Assembly: GCA_934162365.1 (NCBI GenBank)
Contig: CAKPIK010000005.1
Span: 1 to 64,000, forward strand
Direction: 5' to 3'
Length of the DNA stretch: 64,000 nucleotides
Source of the DNA: an uncultured Clostridia bacterium
GTDB lineage: Bacteria; Bacillota; Clostridia; TANB77; CAG-508
Below the pieces are notes generated by a model that did not search any database, was not told the origin of the DNA, and saw only the letters and a list, made by a program, of their open reading frames with translations. Positions 46,201-54,380 of the stretch are shown here, in pieces. Made by a program: the position numbers and the translations under genes. Positions within the stretch are counted from its first letter, which is position 1, and each line of letters begins with the position of its first letter.

Positions 46201-46613
46201 CAAGTGAACAACTTGAACAAGAGATACGTAATAATTTCAAAATGAATGGACTTATATTAGGTGATGTAAATGTAGTAAAGATGATGGACAATAATCTAGT
46301 AAATGGAAATTCCAATATAGTACCAGCATATATAGATAAAGAAGGTAATTTAAGCAAAAATAAACCAAGCATACTAGAAAAAGATGAGTTTGAAAAATTA
46401 CAAATAAAAATAGAAAAAGTAATTAAAGCAATATCACAAGATATATTAAGTGGACAAATACAACAAAAACCAGTATACTTGTATAAGAATAAAAAAACAG
46501 CTTGTGATTATTGTAATTTTAAAGCAATATGTGGATTTAATCCTAAAATGTGCAATAACAATTATAACTATGTTCCAAATGCATCAAAAGCAGAAATTTT
46601 AGAAAAATTGTAA
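43269..46613 (+). CDS. addB: AddAB helicase/nuclease subunit AddB
   Basis: 1114 residues, normal. Walker A GKSGTGKTSL at residues 8-17, PD-(D/E)XK nuclease end with GKIDRIDI and IIDYKSS (about 900-930), and an iron-sulfur cluster made by a cysteine in CPFSYYLKYG and the triplet CDYCNFKAIC near the C-terminus (C-x2-C-x5-C). It processes double-strand breaks and recognises Chi. The partner addA usually follows directly, but here pgeF does. Confidence 0.94.
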   Translation: MSLRFIYGKSGTGKTSLCFDKINNLIKENKKIYIITPEQFSFSAEKHLMNVLDSKAIMCAEVITFKRIAHRIINSEGNEAKENITNCGKAMLLSYIMEKQKNNLKFLGKTDKNLDLSLRMITELKKNNVDDKLLNEKKETIEDKYIKLKLNDISILYEEFNNAINSKYLNDDDLLSIVKEKICKSNMFKDAYVFIDEFAGFTKQEYSIIEELIKEANEVDITICTDSIDVNCNPDTDIFAANKKTVQKLKEIALKNNVKIIEPIKLEKIYRFKSNELEYLSNNLYNINPSKYLEDSNNIRLFLANNNYTEIEYVANNIIELVRDKDYRYKDISVITKNTEDYSSLIKSIFRKYNIPVFIDEKKDLNQNILVKYIIALLEIYSKSFSMEAVINYIKTGFVDLEDEEIFEFENYCKRSGINGIKKFSNKFEVKVDKNSNIEELNCIKDKIINPLLKLKENLNRDKTIKDITLEIYTFLEKNNIRNILQNKIAFFEKSGNIELANIYNTSWDLLIDILDELVLVLGNEKISFENYINLFKVGINNSSLGKIPATLDEVIVGDVDRSRSEDKKAVFIIGLNDGKFPSNSKNEGFINDEERIYLREKGLELAKTTKEQLYDENFNIYKAFSVAKEILFLSYSASDNDGKGLRKSILLNKIKKIFPKLKEQSDIIEQKTYISSKDVTFDLLLLNLRKYLDGEKIDDIWFRIYDIYMKDRMYNERLITALNGFDYTNIPNNLNQDNIQKLYGDSLETSISKLESYRRCPFSYYLKYGLKLSENTELKLQNMDTGTFMHEVIDEFFITINKEKLNLKEMSEEEIEQIVKEIVDNKLKLSENYVFNAIPKYIVLSKRLKKVIIKAIKYIVKTLKYSDFKVLNTEAEFGTGKNYDPIEVNLENGKRVQIIGKIDRIDIAENKDGRYIRIIDYKSSIKNIDLNEVVAGIQIQLLTYLDAVSKKEEAIPAGTLYFSLIDPVIKAKNKHLTSEQLEQEIRNNFKMNGLILGDVNVVKMMDNNLVNGNSNIVPAYIDKEGNLSKNKPSILEKDEFEKLQIKIEKVIKAISQDILSGQIQQKPVYLYKNKKTACDYCNFKAICGFNPKMCNNNYNYVPNASKAEILEKL

Positions 46614-46631
46614 CTTGTGTAAGGAGATTTT

Positions 46632-47435
46632 ATGAAAGATTTATCAAATGAAAATGTTATCCATATAAACAAAAATGGAATACAATATATTCAATTTAAA
46701 AGATTATTACAATATAAAAATATAACTCACTGTTTTACCTTAAAGCCATTGAATTTTGCAGGTTATGATACTTATGAATTAAAAAAGAATGAGGTTGATA
46801 AAGCATATACAGATATTTGTAGTGCAATTAACATTTCTGTTGATGATATCTGCAGACCAAAACAAACACATACAGATAGAGTAGAAAAAATTGTTGATGG
46901 CGATGAAGGAATATATAATCCTAAATTTGATGATGTAGATGCTTTAACAACAAATATAAAAAATAAAGCTTTAACTTTGTGCTTTGCGGATTGCACACCA
47001 CTATTATTTTTTGACCCAGTAAAAAATGTAATTGCTAATACTCATTCGGGTTGGAAGGGCACATATCAAGAGATTGGTTCTAAAACAGTAAAAAAACTAA
47101 TCGAAGAATATGGATGCAATCCTGAAGATTTAATATGTTGTATTGGACCACATATTAGAAAATGTCATTTTGAAGTTGACAAAGATGTTAGAGATATGTT
47201 TTATAATAAGTTTAAAAACTTAAAAAACATAGATAATTATATAATTGGAAAAGGGCCTAAATATTATATAGATACTCTAGGAATAAATACAGAAAATTTA
47301 TTAAACTTAGGCTTGAAAAAAGAAAATATAATAGATAGCAAAATTTGTACAGTATGCGAAAGTGATATTTGTCATTCTTTTAGAGCTGAAAAAGAAAAAG
47401 CAGGAAGAAGTATATCATTAATAGAATTAATTTAA
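46632..47435 (+). CDS. pgeF: PgeF/YfiH-type multicopper-like peptidoglycan editing factor
   Basis: 267 residues. The family zinc site is visible: H in PKQTHTDRV, C in CFADCTPLLF and H in THSGWKGT. Family members act as purine nucleoside phosphorylase/adenosine deaminase and in E. coli prevent misincorporation of L-serine into the stem peptide. AAGGAGA precedes the ATG. It sits before an LD-carboxypeptidase-type gene, in line with a cell-wall connection. Confidence 0.9.
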   Translation: MKDLSNENVIHINKNGIQYIQFKRLLQYKNITHCFTLKPLNFAGYDTYELKKNEVDKAYTDICSAINISVDDICRPKQTHTDRVEKIVDGDEGIYNPKFDDVDALTTNIKNKALTLCFADCTPLLFFDPVKNVIANTHSGWKGTYQEIGSKTVKKLIEEYGCNPEDLICCIGPHIRKCHFEVDKDVRDMFYNKFKNLKNIDNYIIGKGPKYYIDTLGINTENLLNLGLKKENIIDSKICTVCESDICHSFRAEKEKAGRSISLIELI

Positions 47436-47445
47436 GGAGAATGTT

Positions 47446-48369
47446 ATGGTACCAGAAGCTATAAAAGCAGGAGATGTAATTGGAGTTGTTGCTCCATCTG
47501 AGATTATAAAAGAAGAAGAAATAGAAGAAATTGAAAGTTCTAAAAAGTTTTTTGAAAATCTAGGATATAAAATAAAATTTGGAAAATATGTAAAAGAAAA
47601 TTCAACTGGCTATGGGGCAACTGCAAAACAAAAAGCAGAAGATTTAAATAATGCATTTAAAGACAAAGAAGTCAAAGCTATTATTTGTGCAAAAGGTGGC
47701 TGGGACTGTAATGCTACATTTGATTATTTAGATTATGACTTAATAAAAGAAAATCCTAAAATAATATGTGGATATAGCGATATAACAGCGCTTTGTAATA
47801 TTATTTATTCAAAAACAGGACTTGTAACTTTTAATGGGTCTAATTTTAAATCTATATCAGATTGGAATGGCGTAGATAAGTATTCTGCAAATGAATTAAT
47901 AAAAAGATTACAAGATAAAAGTTTAGAATTTGGTACAAAAGAAGATAAATATGATACAATAAAACCAGGGAAGGCAAAAGGAATATTAGTTGGAGGAAAT
48001 TTAAGTTTAGTAACAGGGCTTGTTTCTGGAAAATATAAAATGGATTTTACAGATAAAATTTTATTTATAGAAGAACTAGCTTATGAATCAAATCCGAGTT
48101 TTGTAAGTCATTACTTGTATCATTTAAAACAAAATGGAGTATTTGACCAAATAAAAGGTATATGGGTAGGCAATTATGAACATGAAAGTCAAATAGCACT
48201 TGAGAAAATATTATTAGATGTGTTGGATGGAGAATATGATTTTCCAATAATAAAATCAAATAATTTTGGACATTGTGAAAGAAAAACTGTAATTCCGATA
48301 GGCACAATGGCAGAAATAAATACAGAAGAAAACGTAAAAATTAAGTTGTTAGAAAATTGTGTGAGGTAA
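47446..48369 (+). CDS. S66-family LD-carboxypeptidase
   Basis: 307 residues. Nucleophile serine in ICGYSDITAL (about residue 110), the glycine-rich CAKGGWDCN just before it, and the Glu/His of the triad in LFIEELAYE and near CERKTVIPIG. Family members cut the L,D-peptide bond of muropeptides during recycling; a few (MccF-like) inactivate microcin. No signal peptide, so cytosolic recycling is likely. AAGGAGA precedes the ATG and the gene follows pgeF by 10 bases. Confidence 0.88.
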   Translation: MVPEAIKAGDVIGVVAPSEIIKEEEIEEIESSKKFFENLGYKIKFGKYVKENSTGYGATAKQKAEDLNNAFKDKEVKAIICAKGGWDCNATFDYLDYDLIKENPKIICGYSDITALCNIIYSKTGLVTFNGSNFKSISDWNGVDKYSANELIKRLQDKSLEFGTKEDKYDTIKPGKAKGILVGGNLSLVTGLVSGKYKMDFTDKILFIEELAYESNPSFVSHYLYHLKQNGVFDQIKGIWVGNYEHESQIALEKILLDVLDGEYDFPIIKSNNFGHCERKTVIPIGTMAEINTEENVKIKLLENCVR

Positions 48370-48372
48370 TAT

Positions 48373-48918
48373 ATGTACGAAACATGGGAAGAATTAGAAG
48401 CTTCAATTGAAAATTGTAATAAATGTAAATTATGTACTGGCAGAAAAAACATTGTATTTGGTTGCGGAAATAAAAATGCAAATATAATGTTTATTGGAGA
48501 AGGACCAGGAGCAGACGAAGATATTCAAGGGGAACCATTTGTTGGTAAGGCCGGACAACTTATGAATAAAGCATTTGAAGCCTTGGATATAAAAAGAGAA
48601 GATGTATATATTGCAAATATTGTAAAATGTAGACCACCTAAAAATAGAAATCCAGAAAAAGATGAAGCAATGGCTTGTATGGATTATTTAAGAAACCAAG
48701 TAATGCTTATAAAACCTAAAATAATAGTACTTTTAGGAAGTGTAGCGCTTAAAAATATACTTGGGGAAGAATATGGAATAACATCAGCTAGAGGAAAATG
48801 GATAGAAAAGAAGGGGATTTGGTATATGCCAACATTTCATCCAGCAGCACTTTTGAGAGATGAAAGTAAAAAAATAGATTTTTGGAGAGATTTGAAATTA
48901 GTAAAGGAAAAAATGTAG
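48373..48918 (+). CDS. Type-4 uracil-DNA glycosylase, 4Fe-4S
   Basis: 181 residues. Cysteine ligands C15 and C18 (CNKC) and a later pair spaced C-x16-C (KCRPP to MAC) match the family-4 iron-sulfur cluster. Catalytic motif GEGPGADEDIQGEPFVGKAG and the C-terminal FHPAALLRD follow. Removes uracil from DNA. Starts 3 bases after the LD-carboxypeptidase stop. Confidence 0.93.
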   Translation: MYETWEELEASIENCNKCKLCTGRKNIVFGCGNKNANIMFIGEGPGADEDIQGEPFVGKAGQLMNKAFEALDIKREDVYIANIVKCRPPKNRNPEKDEAMACMDYLRNQVMLIKPKIIVLLGSVALKNILGEEYGITSARGKWIEKKGIWYMPTFHPAALLRDESKKIDFWRDLKLVKEKM

Positions 48919-48919
48919 A

Positions 48920-50188
48920 GTGAAAATGGGTTGTAGTAAAATAGAAGAAATAAATGAAAAAGCTAAGTATTGTTTAAATTGCAAAAATAAACCTTGCAAA
49001 AAAGGATGCCCTTTGCAAAACAATATACCAGACTTTATTAATTGCGTAAAAGAGGGAAAATATGAAGAAGCATTTGAAATACTAAGCCAAACTACTATCT
49101 TTGAACCAATATGTGGAAGAATATGTCCACATAAGAAACAATGTGAAGGTAGTTGTGTAAGAGGTATAAAAGGAAATAGTGTTGATATTGGAGAGTTAGA
49201 AACATTTATAGGAGATTTTGCATTAAATAATATTAATTTTAAGAAGAATGATTTAAATGTAAATGGTAAAAGGGTAGCAATTATAGGTTCAGGGCCATCA
49301 GGATTAGCATGTAGTTATTTGTTATCACAAAATGGTTATAAAGTTTCTATATTTGAAAAACATTCTAAACTTGGAGGATTATTAAGATATGGAATACCAA
49401 ACTTTAGACTAGATAAAAAACTATTAGATGATTGGATAGAAAAATTTATTCTAAATGATAATATTGAAACACATGTAAATACTGAATTAGGAAAAGATAT
49501 AAGTATAGAAAAATTAGAATCAGAGTTTGATTATATTGTCCTTTCATTTGGAGCTAATATATCTAGTAGAATGAACATTCCTGGGGAAGAATTAGATTTT
49601 GTATTAGGTGGAAATGAATTATTAGAATATAAAAATATGCCAGATTTTAGAAATAAAGAAGTAGCTGTAATTGGTGGCGGAAATGTAGCGATGGATTCTG
49701 CAAGAACAATAAAAAGATTAGGGGCAAAAAAAGTTAAGATTATTTATAGAAGATCAGAAGCAGAAATGCCAGCAGAAGTTAAAGAAATAGAGGCTGCAAA
49801 AAATGAAGGAATAGAATTTTTATTTAAAACCAATATTTTAAAAGCATTTTATGATAAACAAAATAGAAAAATAGAATGTATAAAAACTGAATTAGTACAA
49901 AAAAGAAATGAAATTCGTAGAGTTCCAGTGAATATAGAAAAAAGTAATTATTTAATGGATATTGATTATGTTATAATGGCAGTTGGCTCAAAACCTGACA
50001 ATAATTTAATTAATATACTTAATTTAAAACTTAATGAATGGGGATATTTAAAAACCTACGAAAATTATAGCACATCAAAAGAAAAAATATATGCAATTGG
50101 AGACGTTGCAGGAAATAAACAAACTGTGGCATGGGCAGCTAGAAGTGGATTTGATTGTGCTAAAAATATAATTAATAAAGAAAAATAA
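48920..50188 (+). CDS. NAD(P)-dependent oxidoreductase, glutamate synthase small-subunit type
   Basis: 422 residues. N-terminal ferredoxin-like domain with four-cysteine groups (CLNCKNKPCKKGCP, and CGRICPHKKQCEGSC) for two 4Fe-4S clusters, then FAD-binding IIGSGPSGLACSYLLSQNG (about residues 117-135) and NAD(P)-binding VIGGGNVAMDSARTIKRLG (about 251-269). GltD/NfnB-like enzymes use this layout to pass electrons; no large subunit (gltB) is nearby, so the partner is unknown. GTG start at 48920; the ATG at 48926 is also possible. Confidence 0.85.
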   Translation: MKMGCSKIEEINEKAKYCLNCKNKPCKKGCPLQNNIPDFINCVKEGKYEEAFEILSQTTIFEPICGRICPHKKQCEGSCVRGIKGNSVDIGELETFIGDFALNNINFKKNDLNVNGKRVAIIGSGPSGLACSYLLSQNGYKVSIFEKHSKLGGLLRYGIPNFRLDKKLLDDWIEKFILNDNIETHVNTELGKDISIEKLESEFDYIVLSFGANISSRMNIPGEELDFVLGGNELLEYKNMPDFRNKEVAVIGGGNVAMDSARTIKRLGAKKVKIIYRRSEAEMPAEVKEIEAAKNEGIEFLFKTNILKAFYDKQNRKIECIKTELVQKRNEIRRVPVNIEKSNYLMDIDYVIMAVGSKPDNNLINILNLKLNEWGYLKTYENYSTSKEKIYAIGDVAGNKQTVAWAARSGFDCAKNIINKEK

Positions 50189-50217
50189 AGAAGCATTTTA
50201 AATGCTTCTTTGTTTTT
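50187..50217. terminator. bidirectional terminator between convergent genes
   Basis: AAAGAAGCATTT (50187-50198) and AAATGCTTCTTT (50200-50211) form an almost perfect palindrome, with T-rich sequence on the right and A-rich on the left. Confidence 0.8.
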
Positions 50218-51322
50218 ATTTCATATTAATATCATTGTAATTATAATTACGGTTTTTATTATAATTGTAACCAATTAAAGTTTTAATTTTTCTAATTATA
50301 TTTCCAAATAAAGTTTCTTTTACTGGAATTAATGCTAAAGGTTTACTTGGCATATTATTATATCTTTTTTCTAAATCAGCCATTTTATTAATATAGTAAT
50401 CATTGAAAAATGTATAATCGTCTGTAACACCAATAAAGTTTCTATATGTGTACAATGCATTTCTGTAATTTTCCATACTTTTTGGAGTATATAATGAGTC
50501 AAATAGATTATCAAAAAAACTTGTGAAAATTCTATTTTGAGTCATTAAAAATCCTTTTTTTATTGTTTCTTTTAATTTTGCAGATTTTTTCATAAGTTTC
50601 GCTGTTTCAGCTGTTATTATATTACTATTCTGCACTTTTTCTAAAATTTCATTTAATTGATCTTCTAGGTACATAATAGAATTTATATTATTTTTTATTA
50701 TTTCAAAATCTTCTTTACTTGTTAAAGTAATAAACTTATTTTTGAAGTTATCATTTCCATATAAGGTACTATTATATAAAACATATTCACCTGTTATATA
50801 TGCCATTTGTCTTACTAAATTACATTCTAAAGTATAGTAATCTGGACTATTAGAAGGAAGCTCAATGTCAAAATATTTAACTGTATCAAATTTTGCTTTA
50901 CTACACTTCATAGTCATTAATTGAACAGCAGCTTCGTTTAAAGCCATTCCAGAAAGCTTTATGTCTGTAAAATCACAAAGACCAAGTTTAATTAATTTAT
51001 TTTTAGAATTGACTTCACTTTGCAAAGAATGAATACATTCATGAATTGCTACATCGCTTAAGTTCTCTAAATCTGTATTTTCTGCAAAATAAATTGATGA
51101 GTTTTTATAAAAGTATTTTGCAGCTACACCACTAGGAATCTTTGCTATGTACATGTTAAGTCTAGAAATTCTAGTAAATAATTCATGATAATTAAAATTT
51201 TGCTCTGGAAAATTATCTACTAATTTCTTTGCAATATTTGCAGCAATGCTATTTACTTTAAGAGTATTTAATTGTGTAATTACTTCAATTCCTTCTTTTC
51301 GAAGGTCAGATTTTATACTCAC
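50216..51322 (-). CDS. putative cytosolic zinc metalloprotease (HExxH), unknown family
   Basis: 368 residues from a GTG at 51322 preceded by AAAGGAGAG; an ORF extending to 51400 would include a TATAAT-like promoter. HECIH at about residues 94-98 within VAIHECIHSLQSE is a zincin motif, and NEAAVQL about 32 residues later could supply the third ligand (E). No signal peptide or span. The rest is helical and unrecognised. The gene stands alone, opposite to both neighbours. Enzyme activity is inferred from the motif only. Confidence 0.7.
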   Translation of the reverse strand: MSIKSDLRKEGIEVITQLNTLKVNSIAANIAKKLVDNFPEQNFNYHELFTRISRLNMYIAKIPSGVAAKYFYKNSSIYFAENTDLENLSDVAIHECIHSLQSEVNSKNKLIKLGLCDFTDIKLSGMALNEAAVQLMTMKCSKAKFDTVKYFDIELPSNSPDYYTLECNLVRQMAYITGEYVLYNSTLYGNDNFKNKFITLTSKEDFEIIKNNINSIMYLEDQLNEILEKVQNSNIITAETAKLMKKSAKLKETIKKGFLMTQNRIFTSFFDNLFDSLYTPKSMENYRNALYTYRNFIGVTDDYTFFNDYYINKMADLEKRYNNMPSKPLALIPVKETLFGNIIRKIKTLIGYNYNKNRNYNYNDINMK

Positions 51323-51513
51323 TTTAATTTTCTCTCCTTTGTATAACATACCAACAATATTATATACTATAAATCTCCAAAAATACAACAAAATTTGCAT
51401 AAAAAAATATTACATTTATGTTACAAAATGCTAAAAATTTAGTTTGCAATACTAGGTTAATTATGTTAGAATTTAATTGTTTAAAGATACTAATTATTTG
51501 GAAGGTGATATAT

Positions 51514-52314
51514 ATGAATATAGAAAAAATAAAAGATGTTTTATCACATCAAAATTTTATAACATCAATAATTGCATTAATTGTAATTTTTGTTATATAT
51601 CAGATTATAAAGAAGATAATTAATATAATAGTGAGTAAAATAGATTCTAAAAATACAAGAAATTATAAAAAGAAAAAAACATATTTAAAATTGGTTAACA
51701 GTTGTTTTAAATATGTGTTTGTAGTACTTGCAATTTTGATTGTTTTACAAGTAAATGGAATAGATGTAACATCTATAATTACTGGATTAGGAATAGTATC
51801 TATAATAGTAGGTTTAGCATTGCAAGATGCATTAAAAGATATTATTATGGGCTTTAATATTATAGTAGATAATTATTTTTCAGTTGGAGATGTTGTAAAA
51901 ATAGATGATGTAGAGGGTAAAGTTATTGGATTAGGAATTAAGAATACTAAAATAGAAGATATAAATAATCCTAATATACTTGTTATTGCAAATAGAAATA
52001 TAAGTAAAGCAAAAGTTTTAGCCAATAGATTTGATATAGATATTCCACTTCCATATGAAGAAAACATACAAAAGATGGAAGGCGTTTTAAACGAAATTAT
52101 AAATAAAGTAAAAGAAAATGTTGATGTAAATGATATAAAATATGAAGGTGTGAGTGAATTTTCGGATTCAGCAATAAAATATAAATTAAGAGTATGGTGC
52201 AAAATAGAAAATAAATTTCAAGTACAAAGAGCAATATTAAGAATAGTAAAAATAGAACTTGACGAGAAAAATATACAAATTCCATATAATCAACTTGACG
52301 TACATACAAAATAA
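51514..52314 (+). CDS. MscS-family mechanosensitive channel
   Basis: 266 residues from MNIEKIKDVLSH. Three hydrophobic spans, the third with the glycine/alanine-rich pore helix (GLGIVSIIVGLALQDALKDI, about residues 92-111), then the beta domain (SVGDVVKIDDVEGKVIGLGI). It opens under membrane tension to release solutes. GAAGGTGAT precedes the ATG at 51514; an earlier in-frame ATG at 51418 lacks a binding site. Confidence 0.93.
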   Translation: MNIEKIKDVLSHQNFITSIIALIVIFVIYQIIKKIINIIVSKIDSKNTRNYKKKKTYLKLVNSCFKYVFVVLAILIVLQVNGIDVTSIITGLGIVSIIVGLALQDALKDIIMGFNIIVDNYFSVGDVVKIDDVEGKVIGLGIKNTKIEDINNPNILVIANRNISKAKVLANRFDIDIPLPYEENIQKMEGVLNEIINKVKENVDVNDIKYEGVSEFSDSAIKYKLRVWCKIENKFQVQRAILRIVKIELDEKNIQIPYNQLDVHTK

Positions 52315-52330
52315 AAAATAGGAGAATAAA

Positions 52331-53413
52331 GTGAGAAAAGTTTGGGATATATTAAGAAAGAATGTGCTATGGAGTTCTTTAATAAATATATTAGTAGTTA
52401 TATTAGTATATTTCTTATTAAAAATATTCAATATTACATTTAGGCAATGGGTGTACTATTTTGTTTTCTCTATAACAGTAATTGGTATTATTATAGGATC
52501 TGTACAGATTGCAAAAAGAAGAGGGAAGAAAACGAAAGCTCTGTTTATATTTTTAGGTATTGTGATTGCTATTATTATAGTAATATTTTGGAAAATTATT
52601 TTACTAGTATTTGCCTTTTCATATAAGCCAGAGCATATTGTTACTAAAGATAATAAAAAATATGTTGCATATGTAATAGCTTTTAAACAGGTTGAAGTGG
52701 AGTATTATGATTATATAAATTTTTTCTTAGTTGGAAATAGATTAAAATTAAGAGAAGAATTTGGAAGAGGAGGTTATGACCCCTTTGATGGTGAGCATAA
52801 TGATAAAAAAGTATTAAGATATTATTATTATGATAATAACAATAATGTTATTAATACAAATGATGAGCTGTATAACAAATTAAAATCAAGAGACTCTAAA
52901 ACCAATACAATTGAGGAATCTAATGATAATTTATCAGAAGTAACTGAAACATCAACTATAAAACAAGATATAATTTATGAAAAAAGAATTAATGATAAAA
53001 TAGTTATAAGAGTAATAAATAAAGGAGACATTTTAGCACAAAGGTCAATAATTGGAATTGAGAAAACGGTTAATAATGGAGAAACGTGGAATGAACAATT
53101 AGAAACAAGTGATGGAGTTATTCAAATTCATAATGGGGCAAAATTTGTTTTTATAAATGAAAATATAGGTTTTATTAATGATCCTGGATTAGCAGGAACA
53201 AATGGAGAAAATAGTGGTTTGCTAGTAACAACAAATGGGGGTAAAAGCTTTTCAGATGTCATATTTAAGAATTCTATGCAAGGATTTCACATAGAGGATG
53301 TACCATATTTAGAGAATAATATGTTAAAACTTAAAGTTTATAAAATAGAAAATTATGAAAAAAAATATTATTATTTATATAGTGAGGACAATGGAAAAAC
53401 TTGGGATTGTTAG
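52331..53413 (+). CDS. membrane protein with Asp-box (BNR-like) outside domain
   Basis: 360 residues from GTG at 52331 (AGGAG upstream). Three hydrophobic spans (about residues 15-33, 38-56 and 70-97) and then a long outside part. Its second half contains Asp-box-like turns NNGETW, TNGGKSF and SEDNGKTWDC, as in sialidase/YCF48-type beta-propellers, but only three blades' worth. No catalytic residues of a sialidase are seen. Probably a surface-binding or sensing protein; unknown function. Follows mscS by 16 bases. Confidence 0.7.
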   Translation: MRKVWDILRKNVLWSSLINILVVILVYFLLKIFNITFRQWVYYFVFSITVIGIIIGSVQIAKRRGKKTKALFIFLGIVIAIIIVIFWKIILLVFAFSYKPEHIVTKDNKKYVAYVIAFKQVEVEYYDYINFFLVGNRLKLREEFGRGGYDPFDGEHNDKKVLRYYYYDNNNNVINTNDELYNKLKSRDSKTNTIEESNDNLSEVTETSTIKQDIIYEKRINDKIVIRVINKGDILAQRSIIGIEKTVNNGETWNEQLETSDGVIQIHNGAKFVFINENIGFINDPGLAGTNGENSGLLVTTNGGKSFSDVIFKNSMQGFHIEDVPYLENNMLKLKVYKIENYEKKYYYLYSEDNGKTWDC

Positions 53414-53446
53414 AAAATGGATAATTTAAAAGGAGAAGAATAGATA

Positions 53447-54355
53447 ATGGAGAAAGAAAACGGAGTGCCACTATTTTTGATAGAAAAATTAAATAAACAA
53501 TATGGAGAAGAAATAACTAATAAAATATTAAACGGGTATTCACAAAATAGAGTGGTAAGTTTAAGAGTAAATACTATAAAAGCTACTTCTCAAGAGATAT
53601 GTAATGAGCTTTTAAGAAATAATATAGAATTTGAGAAGGTAAGTTTTTGTGATGATGCATTAGTTATAAAGAACACTAATGAAGAAAAAATTAAAGAACT
53701 TGATATTTATAAAAATGGAAGTATTTATTTACAAAGCTTATCTTCAATGTTGCCACCAATTATTCTAAAACCAAAGGAAAATGAAGATATATTAGACATG
53801 ACTGCAGCACCGGGTGGAAAAACAACTCAAATTGCAGCATTAACAAATAATAAAGCACATATAACTGCTTGTGAGATGAATAATATTAGAATAGAAAAAT
53901 TGAAATATAATGTGCAAAAACAGGGGGCAACAAATGTTAGTATTTTAAAGGAAGATAGTAGGAGATTAAATGATTATTTCGCTTTTGATAAGATATTACT
54001 TGATGCACCATGTAGCGGAAGCGGAACAATAGAATTAGAAAATAAAAAAACATATAATGGATTTACTGAAAAATTATTAGAAAAAACAACTCAAAGCCAG
54101 CTTACATTATTAAAAAAAGCATTAAAAATTTTAAAACCAGGACATGAAATGGTATATTCAACCTGTTCAATTCTACAAGAGGAAAATGAAGATATAATTA
54201 GCAAAGCAATTAAAGGCGCAAAGGTAGAAGTTGTTCCCATAGAAATTCAAGGAGATATTCCAAAACTACCTTGCAAAATAGAAGGAGCGCTTTGTGTTGC
54301 ACCAACTAAGTATTATGAAGGATTTTTCGTTGTAAAACTAAAAAAGATAAAATAA
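53447..54355 (+). CDS. rRNA m5C methyltransferase, RsmB/RsmF (NOL1/NOP2/Sun) family
   Basis: 302 residues. SAM motif DMTAAPGGKTTQIAAL (about residues 116-131), DAPCSGSGTIE with the first cysteine and YSTCSILQEENED with the catalytic second cysteine. There is no NusB domain as in RsmB and no long RsmF tail, so the exact rRNA (or tRNA) site is open. GGAGAAG lies upstream of the ATG. Confidence 0.9.
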   Translation: MEKENGVPLFLIEKLNKQYGEEITNKILNGYSQNRVVSLRVNTIKATSQEICNELLRNNIEFEKVSFCDDALVIKNTNEEKIKELDIYKNGSIYLQSLSSMLPPIILKPKENEDILDMTAAPGGKTTQIAALTNNKAHITACEMNNIRIEKLKYNVQKQGATNVSILKEDSRRLNDYFAFDKILLDAPCSGSGTIELENKKTYNGFTEKLLEKTTQSQLTLLKKALKILKPGHEMVYSTCSILQEENEDIISKAIKGAKVEVVPIEIQGDIPKLPCKIEGALCVAPTKYYEGFFVVKLKKIK

Positions 54356-54380
54356 AAATCACCAATTGGTGATTTTTATT
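54351..54380. terminator. perfect palindrome, bidirectional terminator
   Basis: AATAAAAATCACCAA (54351-54365) and TTGGTGATTTTTATT (54366-54380) form an exact 30-base palindrome. It overlaps the stop codons of both convergent genes and gives T-runs in both directions. Confidence 0.85.
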
